Shown: positions 18,922-28,804 of the stretch, in pieces
Numbering within the stretch: the first letter of the stretch is position 1
How the letters are laid out: each line of letters starts with the position of its first letter
Notes under the pieces: model-generated
The model's database searches: none
What the model was told of the DNA's origin: nothing
What the model saw: the letters and a program-made list of their open reading frames with translations, nothing else
Source: Prevotellaceae bacterium
Lineage (GTDB): Bacteria; Bacteroidota; Bacteroidia; Bacteroidales; Bacteroidaceae
Reading direction: 5' to 3'
Assembly (NCBI GenBank): GCA_021204845.1
Contig: JAJPYT010000133.1
Coordinates: 1-33,117, forward strand
DNA: 33,117 nucleotides
Position numbers and translations under genes: made by a program

Positions 18922-18994
18922 CGCACAAAAGTGCGGAGGAGCCACGAAAGCGGTCCCGTAAGGGACATGCGGCTGCCCAACTCCGTCACTTGGG
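18922..18994 (+). other. Potentially structured RNA leader between promoter and tRNA-Glu
   Basis: CGCAC-AAAA-GTGCG; GTCCC-GTAA-GGGAC (GNRA loop); AGCC(18940-18943)/GGCT(18971-18974); CCCAA(18976-18980)/TTGGG(18990-18994); CGGAG(18934-18938)/CTCCG(18981-18985), the last falling in the loop of the CCCAA/TTGGG hairpin. Confidence 0.45.
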
Positions 18995-18997
18995 TAG

Positions 18998-19069
18998 GGT
19001 CCATTCGTCTATCGGTTAGGACGAGAGATTTTCATTCTCTAAAGAGGAGTTCGACTCTCCTATGGACTA
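18998..19069 (+). tRNA. tRNA-Glu (anticodon TTC)
   Basis: Acceptor GGTCCAT/ATGGACT; anticodon arm AGAGA-TTTTCAT-TCTCT with TTC; T-arm AGGAG-TTCGACT-CTCCT. CCA is not encoded. Confidence 0.95.
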
Positions 19070-19100
19070 CAAGAAAAAAACTAATATAAGAGACTACAAG

Positions 19101-19355
19101 ATGGCAAATCACAAATCAGCTCTAAAGAGAATCCGCCAGACGGAGAAGAGAAGGCTGCACAACCGTTACTACGCTAAATCCATGCGCACAGCAGTGCGTA
19201 AGCTTCGCGCCACTACTGACAAGGCTGAGGCTATAGCCATGTTCCCCAAAGTACAGAAGGCTTTGGACAAGCTGGCTAAAAATAACATCATCCACCCCAA
19301 CAAAGCAGCTAATCTGAAGTCGAAACTGGCAGCCCACATCAAGAAGTTAGGCTAA
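19101..19355 (+). CDS. rpsT: 30S ribosomal protein S20
   Basis: [44 protein letters not shown]...[32 protein letters not shown]. True ATG at 19101; the track start at 19062 lies inside the tRNA. Confidence 0.97.
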   Translation: MANHKSALKRIRQTEKRRLHNRYYAKSMRTAVRKLRATTDKAEAIAMFPKVQKALDKLAKNNIIHPNKAANLKSKLAAHIKKLG

Positions 19356-19456
19356 GTTTCCTGTCGTCATAGAAGACTTCCCTTTCTTATACTTCAGAGT
19401 TAAGAAGGGGCTTTCCATGTTCTGGATAAAAACATACGCACTAAAGATTATACCTA

Positions 19457-19489
19457 AGCGGCATCCTCAGGGGAAGATGCCGCTTTTTT
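19457..19489 (+). terminator. Rho-independent terminator after rpsT
   Basis: AGCGGCATC-ctcaggggaa-GATGCCGCT followed by TTTTTT. Confidence 0.88.
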
Positions 19490-19524
19490 GCATACGGAAA
19501 GAGCCGAAATTCAGACGTATTTCA

Positions 19525-21564
<2,040 letters not shown>

Positions 21565-21595
21565 GGCGCAAGACCGTTATTACACAAGATAAAAT

Positions 21596-21618
21596 GAAGA
21601 GCGCCAGTGGCGCTCTTC
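21596..21618. repeat. Perfect hairpin after gyrB; core matches palindrome family A
   Basis: GAAGAGCGCC-AGT-GGCGCTCTTC, 10-bp perfect stem with 3-nt loop and no T-tract. The core GAGCGCC-N3-GGCGCTC recurs at 33030-33046. Confidence 0.85.
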
Positions 21619-21704
21619 GTTCCGCCAGCCCAAGGGCAAGCGGTTAGCGTCGTTCAGCCCCCTCCAGGCTGTAGAGGTTGGGTCGTTTTCTTTATTACTT
21701 AAAA

Positions 21705-22964
21705 TTATATGTTCTCCGTGCTTCTCGGGTCGAGCAGGAAGTCGTAGATGCTTATCATGCGTATCCCGTCCTCGTCGTTCCAAGGCTTGGTATGCTCGCC
21801 CACAACAAGCAGCTTACGGTACGAATCGCCTATGAGCCGCAGCGAGCGCTTTTCCTGCTCCACTTTTGCCTCGTCTGGCATTCGCCATGCGGACTGTATG
21901 TATATTCTCTCACTCCCCTTGTTGCATACAAAGTCTACCTCCAAGGTTACGCGCTGCTGAGTGCCTTCACTGTTTCTTATCCTATGGAAGATATTGCCGA
22001 CATCTACCATCCAGCCGCGCATCCTCATCTCGTTGTATACGACATTCTCCATCAAATGCGAACTCTCCACCTGCCGGAAAGAGAGTATCGCGTTCCTAAG
22101 TCCAACGTCTTGGTAGTAGCATTTATACAGCATTCCGATATGCTTACGCCCCTTAATGTCGAATCTTTCCGCTTTCTCTATCAGAAACGCCTCCTGCATG
22201 TACGATATGTAAGCAGATACCGTCCTCCCAGATACACTAAGCGTTTTATTCTTCGACTTGAATGTATTAGCTATATTAAGGGCACTTACAGGAGCGCCAA
22301 TACTTGAGGCAAGCGTCTTGGACAGTTCCTCAAACTCAGGTTTCAGTTCAATCTCGTTCCTTTCATATATGTCGCGCAAATAGACGGTACGGTAGAGGCG
22401 GCGCAAGAAGTCGGCTTTCTTCTCGTCTCCATCCTGCGTAAGCAGTTGGGGCAGCCCTCCGTACATCAAATATTCAGAGAAGCCATCCTCCTTCGACCCT
22501 CCGTAAGCTGACATATACTCACTGAAAGACAGAGGCCAGACGTGAATCTCATCTCCTCTTCCCCTAAACTCGGTAACAACATCCGACGAGAGAAAACGCG
22601 AGTTGGAGCCCGTCACATAGACATCCACCCCGTCCGTAACGGCAAGAGTAGAGAGAACGCTCACAAATTCACGCACCTCCTGTACCTCATCGATGATGAC
22701 ATAGTACATGGAGGAATCCACAATCTTGGCTTCTATCCAGTCCAACAAACGGTCGGGGTCTTTTAGCTCCTCGTTTTTTCTGCTTTCCATATCTACTATT
22801 ATGATATGGTCTTCGCCTATTCCCTCGTCAATCAGGTGCTGGCGAAAGAGTTGTTTCAAGAGGAAAGACTTGCCGGAACGGCGTAATCCCGTGATGATTT
22901 TTATTAGTCCGTTACCCCTCGAACGCTGGAGTTTACTTAAGTAAAAATCTCTTTTTATTATCAT
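21705..22964 (-). CDS. AAA_14 / DUF4143-type ATP-binding protein
   Basis: IIKRDFYLSKL...LIKIITGLRRSGKSFLLKQLF (Walker A), YYVIIDEVQEV (Walker B), VYVTGSNSRFLSSDVVTEFRGRG, WPLSFSEYMSAY, YLMYGGLPQLL, and the C-terminal nuclease-like DUF4143 arrangement. ATG at 22964 is preferred because the 22994 start is too close to the predicted promoter. Confidence 0.9.
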   Translation of the reverse strand: MIIKRDFYLSKLQRSRGNGLIKIITGLRRSGKSFLLKQLFRQHLIDEGIGEDHIIIVDMESRKNEELKDPDRLLDWIEAKIVDSSMYYVIIDEVQEVREFVSVLSTLAVTDGVDVYVTGSNSRFLSSDVVTEFRGRGDEIHVWPLSFSEYMSAYGGSKEDGFSEYLMYGGLPQLLTQDGDEKKADFLRRLYRTVYLRDIYERNEIELKPEFEELSKTLASSIGAPVSALNIANTFKSKNKTLSVSGRTVSAYISYMQEAFLIEKAERFDIKGRKHIGMLYKCYYQDVGLRNAILSFRQVESSHLMENVVYNEMRMRGWMVDVGNIFHRIRNSEGTQQRVTLEVDFVCNKGSERIYIQSAWRMPDEAKVEQEKRSLRLIGDSYRKLLVVGEHTKPWNDEDGIRMISIYDFLLDPRSTENI

Positions 22965-22978
22965 TTGACTTCCTAACT

Positions 22979-22994
22979 TTGTCACATGTGACAA
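22979..22994. promoter_or_regulatory. 16-bp perfect palindrome between predicted promoter and start of the ATPase gene
   Basis: TTGTCACATGTGACAA equals its own reverse complement. It sits just downstream of the minus-strand -7 box. Confidence 0.6.
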
Positions 22995-23005
22995 CCTTTC
23001 GAAGG

Positions 23006-23013
23006 CAAAGATA
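23006..23013 (-). promoter_or_regulatory. Candidate -7 box of the AAA_14 ATPase gene
   Basis: Minus strand TATCTTTG (TAnnTTTG). No clear -33 element at the expected spacing. Confidence 0.45.
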
Positions 23014-23139
23014 GCTATTTTAATTCAAACAGAAGCATAAATCAGTGAAAATCATGCCTTATCATAGAGCTAAAGGCATTTTCCCATTATGTAATATAAT
23101 CCCGTTACCATGGATATTCTGGAGATTTCCATGGAAACC

Positions 23140-23227
23140 GAGCCTCGTCACTGCGGTAACCAAGCATAATCACAGCGGTAACGAAGCCTCGTCACTGCGG
23201 TGACAAAGCCAAATCAGTGCAGTAATA
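23140..23227. repeat. Tandem array of four degenerate 22-bp units
   Basis: gagcctcgtcactgcggtaacc / aagcataatcacagcggtaacg / aagcctcgtcactgcggtgaca / aagccaaatcagtgcagtaata. No spacers. Confidence 0.85.
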
Positions 23228-23271
23228 AAAGTTAATTCCCATGGAGGCTGTATGGAGGGACTGTCAGCCAT

Positions 23272-23805
23272 TCATATCAGCAAGCCCTGCTCATACATCT
23301 GGCGTACAGTGAGTTCAAGCTCGGCGTACCACGCCTCACCGAAACGGCGGATAAGCGGCTCGCGAAGGAACTGGTAGACATGGATGCCACGCTTGCGACC
23401 GAGAGCCACGGCTGCCTGGCAGATGCCCCAACGGTGGTAATTAAGGGCAACGTAGGGACCAGTGCGCCTCTCACGTATAGGATAGAGATGACAACTGATG
23501 GGGCGGAGAGGCAAGAGACAGCCATTGCAACCGCGGAAAACACAGTTGCCGCCATTGACAATGCTGGTGACCAGTTCACCCTCAGGGTCGCAATACGCCA
23601 CGCCATGACGGTCGACCTCCGTCTGTGCTCCCGCACTCATGTGAGGCCATATACGGTCCAACTGCCCCTCAATGTAGGCAATCTCCTCAGTCGTTACTGG
23701 AGCACCCGCATCACCCTCCTCGCAACAGCTACCATGACACTGCGAGATGTCGCAACAGAAGAATTCCGTGATAATGTCGCTGTGCAATACAACGTCGCCC
23801 ACCAT
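23272..23805 (-). CDS. DUF3109-like cysteine-rich protein
   Basis: VVLHSDIITEFFCCDISQCHGSCCEEGDAGAPVTTEEIAYIEG...CVFRGCNGCLLPLRPISCHLYPIRERRTGPYVALNYHRWGIC. The track start at 23877 overlaps ung; ATG at 23805 (MVGDVVLHSD) fits the family better. Confidence 0.82.
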   Translation of the reverse strand: MVGDVVLHSDIITEFFCCDISQCHGSCCEEGDAGAPVTTEEIAYIEGQLDRIWPHMSAGAQTEVDRHGVAYCDPEGELVTSIVNGGNCVFRGCNGCLLPLRPISCHLYPIRERRTGPYVALNYHRWGICQAAVALGRKRGIHVYQFLREPLIRRFGEAWYAELELTVRQMYEQGLLI

Positions 23806-23851
23806 CACGGGTCCCCCACGCCAGTCGGTGAGCACCGCTTGCTTGCGCTCC

Positions 23852-24514
23852 TCACCATTGGATAGGTTGCTCCCCATGCTGGATGAGATACTGATTGCAA
23901 AGATTGAAGTGGTTGTTCCCGAAGAAACCGCGGAAAGCGCTTAGTGGACTGGGATGGGCAGAGCGCAGAATGAGGTGACGGGATGCATCGATGAGTGAGG
24001 CCTTGCGCCCTGCCGGCGCGCCCCACAAGATGAATACCAGACCATTGCGCTGCTGGTTCAGCAGACTTATGACTGCATCGGTGAACTGTTCCCAGCCCTT
24101 GTTGCTATGGCTGAACGCCTGATGGGCACGCACCGACAAGCAGGTGTTTAGCAGGAACACTCCCTGCCGAGCCCAACGGGTGAGGTCGCCACTCTGGGGA
24201 ACAGGTGCGCCTGTCTCGTTCTCAATCTCCAGAAATATGTTCTTTAACGACGGAGGGAAAGGCGTGCCTTCCCTCACCGAGAAGCAAAGCCCGTGAGCCT
24301 GCCCTGGCTCATGGTAAGGGTCTTGCCCTATAATCACCACTTTCACCCGCTCGAAAGGAGTCTGGGCGAAAGCGTTGAATATTTTGGAGCCAGGAGGGAA
24401 ACAGGGTCCTGCGGCATATTCCTGGCGCACAAACTGCACCAGCTGGGCGAAGTAAGGCTTCTCAAACTCTGCCGCAAGGCGCTGTTTCCACGACTCCTCT
24501 ATGTTTACATCCAC
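23852..24514 (-). CDS. ung: Uracil-DNA glycosylase (family 1)
   Basis: VKVVIIGQDPYHEPGQAHGLCFSVREGTPFPPSLKNIFLEIENE, GVFLLNTCLSVRAHQAFSHSNKGWEQFTDAVI, LVFILWGAPAGRK, HLILRSAHPSPLSAFRGFFGNNHF. Confidence 0.97.
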   Translation of the reverse strand: MDVNIEESWKQRLAAEFEKPYFAQLVQFVRQEYAAGPCFPPGSKIFNAFAQTPFERVKVVIIGQDPYHEPGQAHGLCFSVREGTPFPPSLKNIFLEIENETGAPVPQSGDLTRWARQGVFLLNTCLSVRAHQAFSHSNKGWEQFTDAVISLLNQQRNGLVFILWGAPAGRKASLIDASRHLILRSAHPSPLSAFRGFFGNNHFNLCNQYLIQHGEQPIQW

Positions 24515-24539
24515 AACCTCTCGGGGGATATATAAAACG

Positions 24540-26057
24540 TTAATCTATCAGGCAGTGACCAGTCATCTCCTTCGGCTGCTCAAGACCCATTATATGCAGA
24601 ATGCTGGGAGCCACGTCTGCCAGCACGCCATTCTGAACGTGAACGCCTTTCTTCTCCGTCACGTAGATGAATGGCACCTCGTTCAGAGAGTGGGCAGTGT
24701 TGGGCGAGCCGTCGGGATTCACGGCATTGTCCGCATTGCCATGGTCTGCTATGAGTATAACCTCGTAGCCAACGCTCTTGGCGGTCTCCATCACCTCACG
24801 CACGCACTGGTCCACTGCGACCACGGCCTTCTCGATAGCCTCGTAGACACCCGTGTGACCCACCATGTCACCGTTGGCGAAGTTCACGACTATGAAGTCA
24901 TACTTGTCTTCCTTTATGGCTGCCACCAGCTTGTCCTTCACCTCGTAAGCGCTCATCTCTGGCTTAAGGTCGTAGGTCAGCACCTTCGGGCTTGCCACCA
25001 GTATGCGGTCCTCTCCCTCGTATGGAGCCTCACGCCCGCCATTGAAGAAGAAGGTCACATGAGCGTACTTCTCTGTCTCTGCCGTGTGCAGCTGAATCTT
25101 TCCCTGTGAGGAGAGATACTCGCCCAATGTGTTGTTCACATTCTCCTTCGGGAACAATATGTGCAGACCCTTGAAGTTCGCGTCGTAAGGAGTCATGCAG
25201 AAATACTGGAGACCAGGAATGGTGTGCATCCCCATCTCTGGCATCTCCTGCTGTGTGAGCACGATGGTGAGCTCCTTGGCGCGGTCGTTACGGAAGTTGA
25301 AGAAGATGACCACGTCACCTTCCTTTATTGTCCCGTCGATTGCGCTATTGTTTATCGGCTTTATGAACTCGTCGGTCACGCCCTCGTCATAGCTTTCCTG
25401 CATGGCCTGCACCATGTCGGTGGCCTGTTTTCCTTCCGCACTGATGAGCAGGTCATAAGCCGCCTTTATGCGGTCCCAGCGTTTGTCGCGGTCCATTGCG
25501 TAGAAGCGACCCACTATGCTGGCAATTGCTGCGTTGCCACATTCGGCACACTTCTGCTCCACCTGATGTATGAAGCCCTTGCCGCTCTTCGGGTCAGTGT
25601 CGCGTCCGTCCATGAAGCAATGGACATACGTGTGGTTCACTCCGTATTCCTTGCCTATCTCAATTAGTTTGAAGAGGTGGTCCAGCGAACTGTGCACGCC
25701 ACCGTCAGAGGTCAGTCCCATTAGATGCACGTCCTTGGCGTTCGCCTTGGCATATTCGTATGCGTTCACAATCTCCGGATTCTTCAGGATGCTGCCGTCA
25801 GCGCAAGCGCGGTTTATCTTCACAAGGTCTTGGTAGACAATGCGCCCCGCGCCAATGTTCAGGTGCCCTACTTCCGAGTTACCCATCTGTCCGTCGGGCA
25901 AACCCACGTTCTCTCCGCTTGCCTTTAACTGGCTGTGGGGATACGTTGCGTTCAGATAGTCCATATATGGGGTCGGCGTGTTAAATATCACATCCCCCTT
26001 ACCGTGATTTCCTATTCCCCATCCGTCGAGGATTACTAAAAGTGCTTTCTGTGCCAT
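24540..26057 (-). CDS. gpmI: 2,3-bisphosphoglycerate-independent phosphoglycerate mutase
   Basis: [124 protein letters not shown]. Confidence 0.97.
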   Translation of the reverse strand: MAQKALLVILDGWGIGNHGKGDVIFNTPTPYMDYLNATYPHSQLKASGENVGLPDGQMGNSEVGHLNIGAGRIVYQDLVKINRACADGSILKNPEIVNAYEYAKANAKDVHLMGLTSDGGVHSSLDHLFKLIEIGKEYGVNHTYVHCFMDGRDTDPKSGKGFIHQVEQKCAECGNAAIASIVGRFYAMDRDKRWDRIKAAYDLLISAEGKQATDMVQAMQESYDEGVTDEFIKPINNSAIDGTIKEGDVVIFFNFRNDRAKELTIVLTQQEMPEMGMHTIPGLQYFCMTPYDANFKGLHILFPKENVNNTLGEYLSSQGKIQLHTAETEKYAHVTFFFNGGREAPYEGEDRILVASPKVLTYDLKPEMSAYEVKDKLVAAIKEDKYDFIVVNFANGDMVGHTGVYEAIEKAVVAVDQCVREVMETAKSVGYEVILIADHGNADNAVNPDGSPNTAHSLNEVPFIYVTEKKGVHVQNGVLADVAPSILHIMGLEQPKEMTGHCLID

Positions 26058-26089
26058 AGTTATATGAGTTTTATGTTGTTTCTAATCTG

Positions 26090-26097
26090 CAAAGATA
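26090..26097 (-). promoter_or_regulatory. Candidate -7 box of gpmI
   Basis: Minus strand TATCTTTG about 33 bp upstream of the gpmI start codon. Confidence 0.45.
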
Positions 26098-26139
26098 CGA
26101 AAAAGTAGGTTTTGTTATATCCCCTTACCCCTGCAAAAT

Positions 26140-27702
26140 TCACTCTTCCCCGTTCTTCAGCGTCTCTTCTATCGGGTCGTCATACTGCCGCTGCAGCTCG
26201 CGCAGCTGTTTGTGCAACGCGCGGCTCACCTTCGAGTACCGCGGCAGACCGTAGAGATTGTGCATCTCGCTGGGGTCGTTCTTTAGGTCAAAGAGTTCCC
26301 ATTCGTCTATGTCGTTGTAAAAGTGTATGAGTTTCCAGCGCTCGGTTCTTATGCCGTAGTGGCGCTTCACGCTGTGTTCGGCGGGATACTCGTAATAGTG
26401 ATAATACACCGCCTTGCGCCACTTCACCTTCTTCCCCGCCCCTGCCTCGCGCAGCAACGGCACCATGGAGATGCCCTGCATATCGTCTGGCACCGGGGCT
26501 CCTGCCATCTCCAGGAACGTGGGAGCATAGTCTATATTCTGCACCATCTGCGTAACTACCCCTCGGCGCTCATAGCCCTCTGGCAGATGCATCACCAGCG
26601 GAGTGCTCAGGCTCTCCTCGTACATGAAGCGCTTGTCAAACCATCCGTGCTCGCCCATGTAGAAGCCCTGGTCGCTGGTGTAGACCACGAGAGTATTATC
26701 CATAAGCCCCTGCTGCTCAAGATAATCGAGAAGCTGCCCGACGTTGTCGTCGAGGCTGCGCGTCACCTTGGCGTAGTCACGCATGTAACGCTGAAATTTC
26801 CATTCGGCAAGCGCGTCGCCCGTGAGCGGCTGCCGCTTGTAAGCCGTGGAGAGCGAGTCGTAAAACTCGTGATAGGTGACGCTGTCTTCTGGGCTTAGGC
26901 GCGAGATATAGTGCGCGTAAAGGTCGGAGAGACGCGACTTGTCGCCAGGGAGGTACACCTTGTTGTCGTATGCCAAATCCATGTCGTGGGACGAGGCTAT
27001 GGACATCTCCTGCTGCTGCGCCGCCAGACGCCCCTCCCACGTGTCGTGGAAATTGGTTGGCAGAGGGAAGGTGACATCCTCGTACTCCCGCAGATATTTC
27101 ATCGGGGGAAGCCAGTCGCGGTGGCAAGCCTTGTGGTGGACGAAGAGAATGAAGGGCTTGCCCTTGTCCCGCCGCTCCAGCCACTCTATGCTCTTGCGTG
27201 TGATTATGTCGGTGCAGTAGCCTTGTTCCGTGGTCACCGAGCCGTCCATGTGTATGAAATCGGGATTGTAGTAATCCCCCTGCCCTGGCAGAATCTCGTA
27301 GTAGTCAAAGCCCGTAGGCTTGCTCACCAGATGCCATTTCCCTATAAGGGCAGTCTGGTAGCCAGCCTCTTTCAGTAGTTTGGGCATTGTCTGCTGGCTG
27401 CCGTCGAACACTCCATGCTCGTTGTTGGTGAATCCGTTCTTGTGGCTGTGTTTGCCCGTAAGCATGCAGGCACGGCTTGGCCCGCTAAGCGAGTTGGCGA
27501 CAAAACTCTGGCTGAAGAGCACTCCTCCCGCCGCGATTCGGTCGAGGTTAGGAGTCTCGACCGGGCTGTTCCCGTAGCACGACATCATCTGTGCCGTGTG
27601 GTCGTCTGCCATGATGTAAACAATATTAGGGCGTTCTGTGGTCTGCGCCCATGCCTGCGACGCGAGCGAGAGCATGGGGAAAAGGGTAAAAGCGTATCTC
27701 AT
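26140..27702 (-). CDS. Secreted S1-family sulfatase (Ser-type active-site motif)
   Basis: Signal peptide MRYAFTLFPMLSLASQAWA; RPNIVYIMADDHTAQMMSCYGNSPVETPNLDRIAAGGVLFSQSFVANSLSGPSRACMLTGKHSHKNGF contains S-x-P-S-R...LTG; SDQGFYMGEHGWFDKRFMYEESLSTPLVMHLP. Confidence 0.93.
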   Translation of the reverse strand: MRYAFTLFPMLSLASQAWAQTTERPNIVYIMADDHTAQMMSCYGNSPVETPNLDRIAAGGVLFSQSFVANSLSGPSRACMLTGKHSHKNGFTNNEHGVFDGSQQTMPKLLKEAGYQTALIGKWHLVSKPTGFDYYEILPGQGDYYNPDFIHMDGSVTTEQGYCTDIITRKSIEWLERRDKGKPFILFVHHKACHRDWLPPMKYLREYEDVTFPLPTNFHDTWEGRLAAQQQEMSIASSHDMDLAYDNKVYLPGDKSRLSDLYAHYISRLSPEDSVTYHEFYDSLSTAYKRQPLTGDALAEWKFQRYMRDYAKVTRSLDDNVGQLLDYLEQQGLMDNTLVVYTSDQGFYMGEHGWFDKRFMYEESLSTPLVMHLPEGYERRGVVTQMVQNIDYAPTFLEMAGAPVPDDMQGISMVPLLREAGAGKKVKWRKAVYYHYYEYPAEHSVKRHYGIRTERWKLIHFYNDIDEWELFDLKNDPSEMHNLYGLPRYSKVSRALHKQLRELQRQYDDPIEETLKNGEE

Positions 27703-27749
27703 AATAGTGCAAAATTAGGCTTTTTGTGCGAGAAGTCCTAATTTATCAT

Positions 27750-27757
27750 TACCTTTG
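27750..27757 (+). promoter_or_regulatory. Candidate -7 box of the TlpA-like/GH2 operon
   Basis: TACCTTTG, 27 bp before the lipoprotein ATG at 27785. The facing minus-strand TAATTTTG (27710-27717) is a candidate sulfatase promoter. Confidence 0.55.
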
Positions 27758-27784
27758 CAAAAAACAAAAACAATTATTACAGGC

Positions 27785-28804
27785 ATGAAAAAACTATCAA
27801 CCGTGGCTTTGGCCATCGCGGCACTTGTGTTTGCCGCTTGTGAGAAAGAGAAGAGTTTCACCATCGACTGGGACCTCGGGCTGGCAACAGAAAACGGGCT
27901 CGAAGTAGACTCCGTGGTGCTCGCCATCGATGGCGCGACGGCAGTGAGCACAAGCGAGCTGAAGAACGGACACGCCATCTTGAAGGGAGACATAGACGAG
28001 CCCGCCTTGGGTACTGTGACAGTGTATTTCACCTACAACGGGCAGCCTAACAGCACAGGCTTTGACGTGGTGGTGGAGCCTGGAAAAATAACCACCGACG
28101 AGGAGTTGAACTTCGCCAGAGGCACGGCGCTTAACGATGCCGCCCTGGGACTGTTTGAACAGATAGACAGCCTCATGCAGGCGAATAAGGATTGCACGCA
28201 ACTTATCTGTGATTACGTGGAAGCGCACAAAAACGACGTGAGCGTGATTCTGGTGCTAACCCACCCTGCCATGACCTCGCTGCTGGACTACAGTGAGCTG
28301 AGCGCTCTCTTCGACAAGACTGCCGACGCAATCCGGCAAAACAGCAAGATGCAGGCTCTGAAAGAGAAACTGGACCTCATCGCCTCCACGGCTCCCGGCA
28401 ACATGTTCGTCGACTTCGAGGCGGAATACGACGGCAAAGTGCAACATCTGTCGGACTACGTGGGTAAGGGCAAATACGTGCTCGTCGATTTCTGGGCAAG
28501 CTGGTGCGGACCCTGCCGGAACGAGATACCGAACATAATAGAAGTGTACAACAAATATAACGGCAACAACTTCACGGTGATAGGAGTCGCCACGTGGGAC
28601 AAGCCAGAGGACACACTCCGCGCCATAGGCGAACTGGGCATACCCTATCCGCAGATTATGAACGCCCAATATGCGGGCAGCACTGCCTACGGCATAGAGG
28701 GAATACCAGAGATAATACTCTTCGGTCCCGACGGAACGATACTTAAGCGCGGCTTGCGTGGAGACGACATTGAGAAGGCTGTGAAAGCATGCTTAGGTCT
28801 GTAA
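27785..28804 (+). CDS. TlpA-like thioredoxin-fold lipoprotein
   Basis: MKKLSTVALAIAALVFAAC|EKEK lipobox; YVLVDFWASWCGPCRNEIPNIIEVYNKY...FTVIGVATWDKPEDTLRAIGELGIPYPQI...AYGIEGIPEIILFGPDGTILKRGLRGDDIEKAV. Confidence 0.93.
   Translation: MKKLSTVALAIAALVFAACEKEKSFTIDWDLGLATENGLEVDSVVLAIDGATAVSTSELKNGHAILKGDIDEPALGTVTVYFTYNGQPNSTGFDVVVEPGKITTDEELNFARGTALNDAALGLFEQIDSLMQANKDCTQLICDYVEAHKNDVSVILVLTHPAMTSLLDYSELSALFDKTADAIRQNSKMQALKEKLDLIASTAPGNMFVDFEAEYDGKVQHLSDYVGKGKYVLVDFWASWCGPCRNEIPNIIEVYNKYNGNNFTVIGVATWDKPEDTLRAIGELGIPYPQIMNAQYAGSTAYGIEGIPEIILFGPDGTILKRGLRGDDIEKAVKACLGL

Noticed and set aside
23140-23227. CRISPR array
   Set aside because: The 22-bp units are directly adjacent and degenerate with no spacers, and no cas genes are present.
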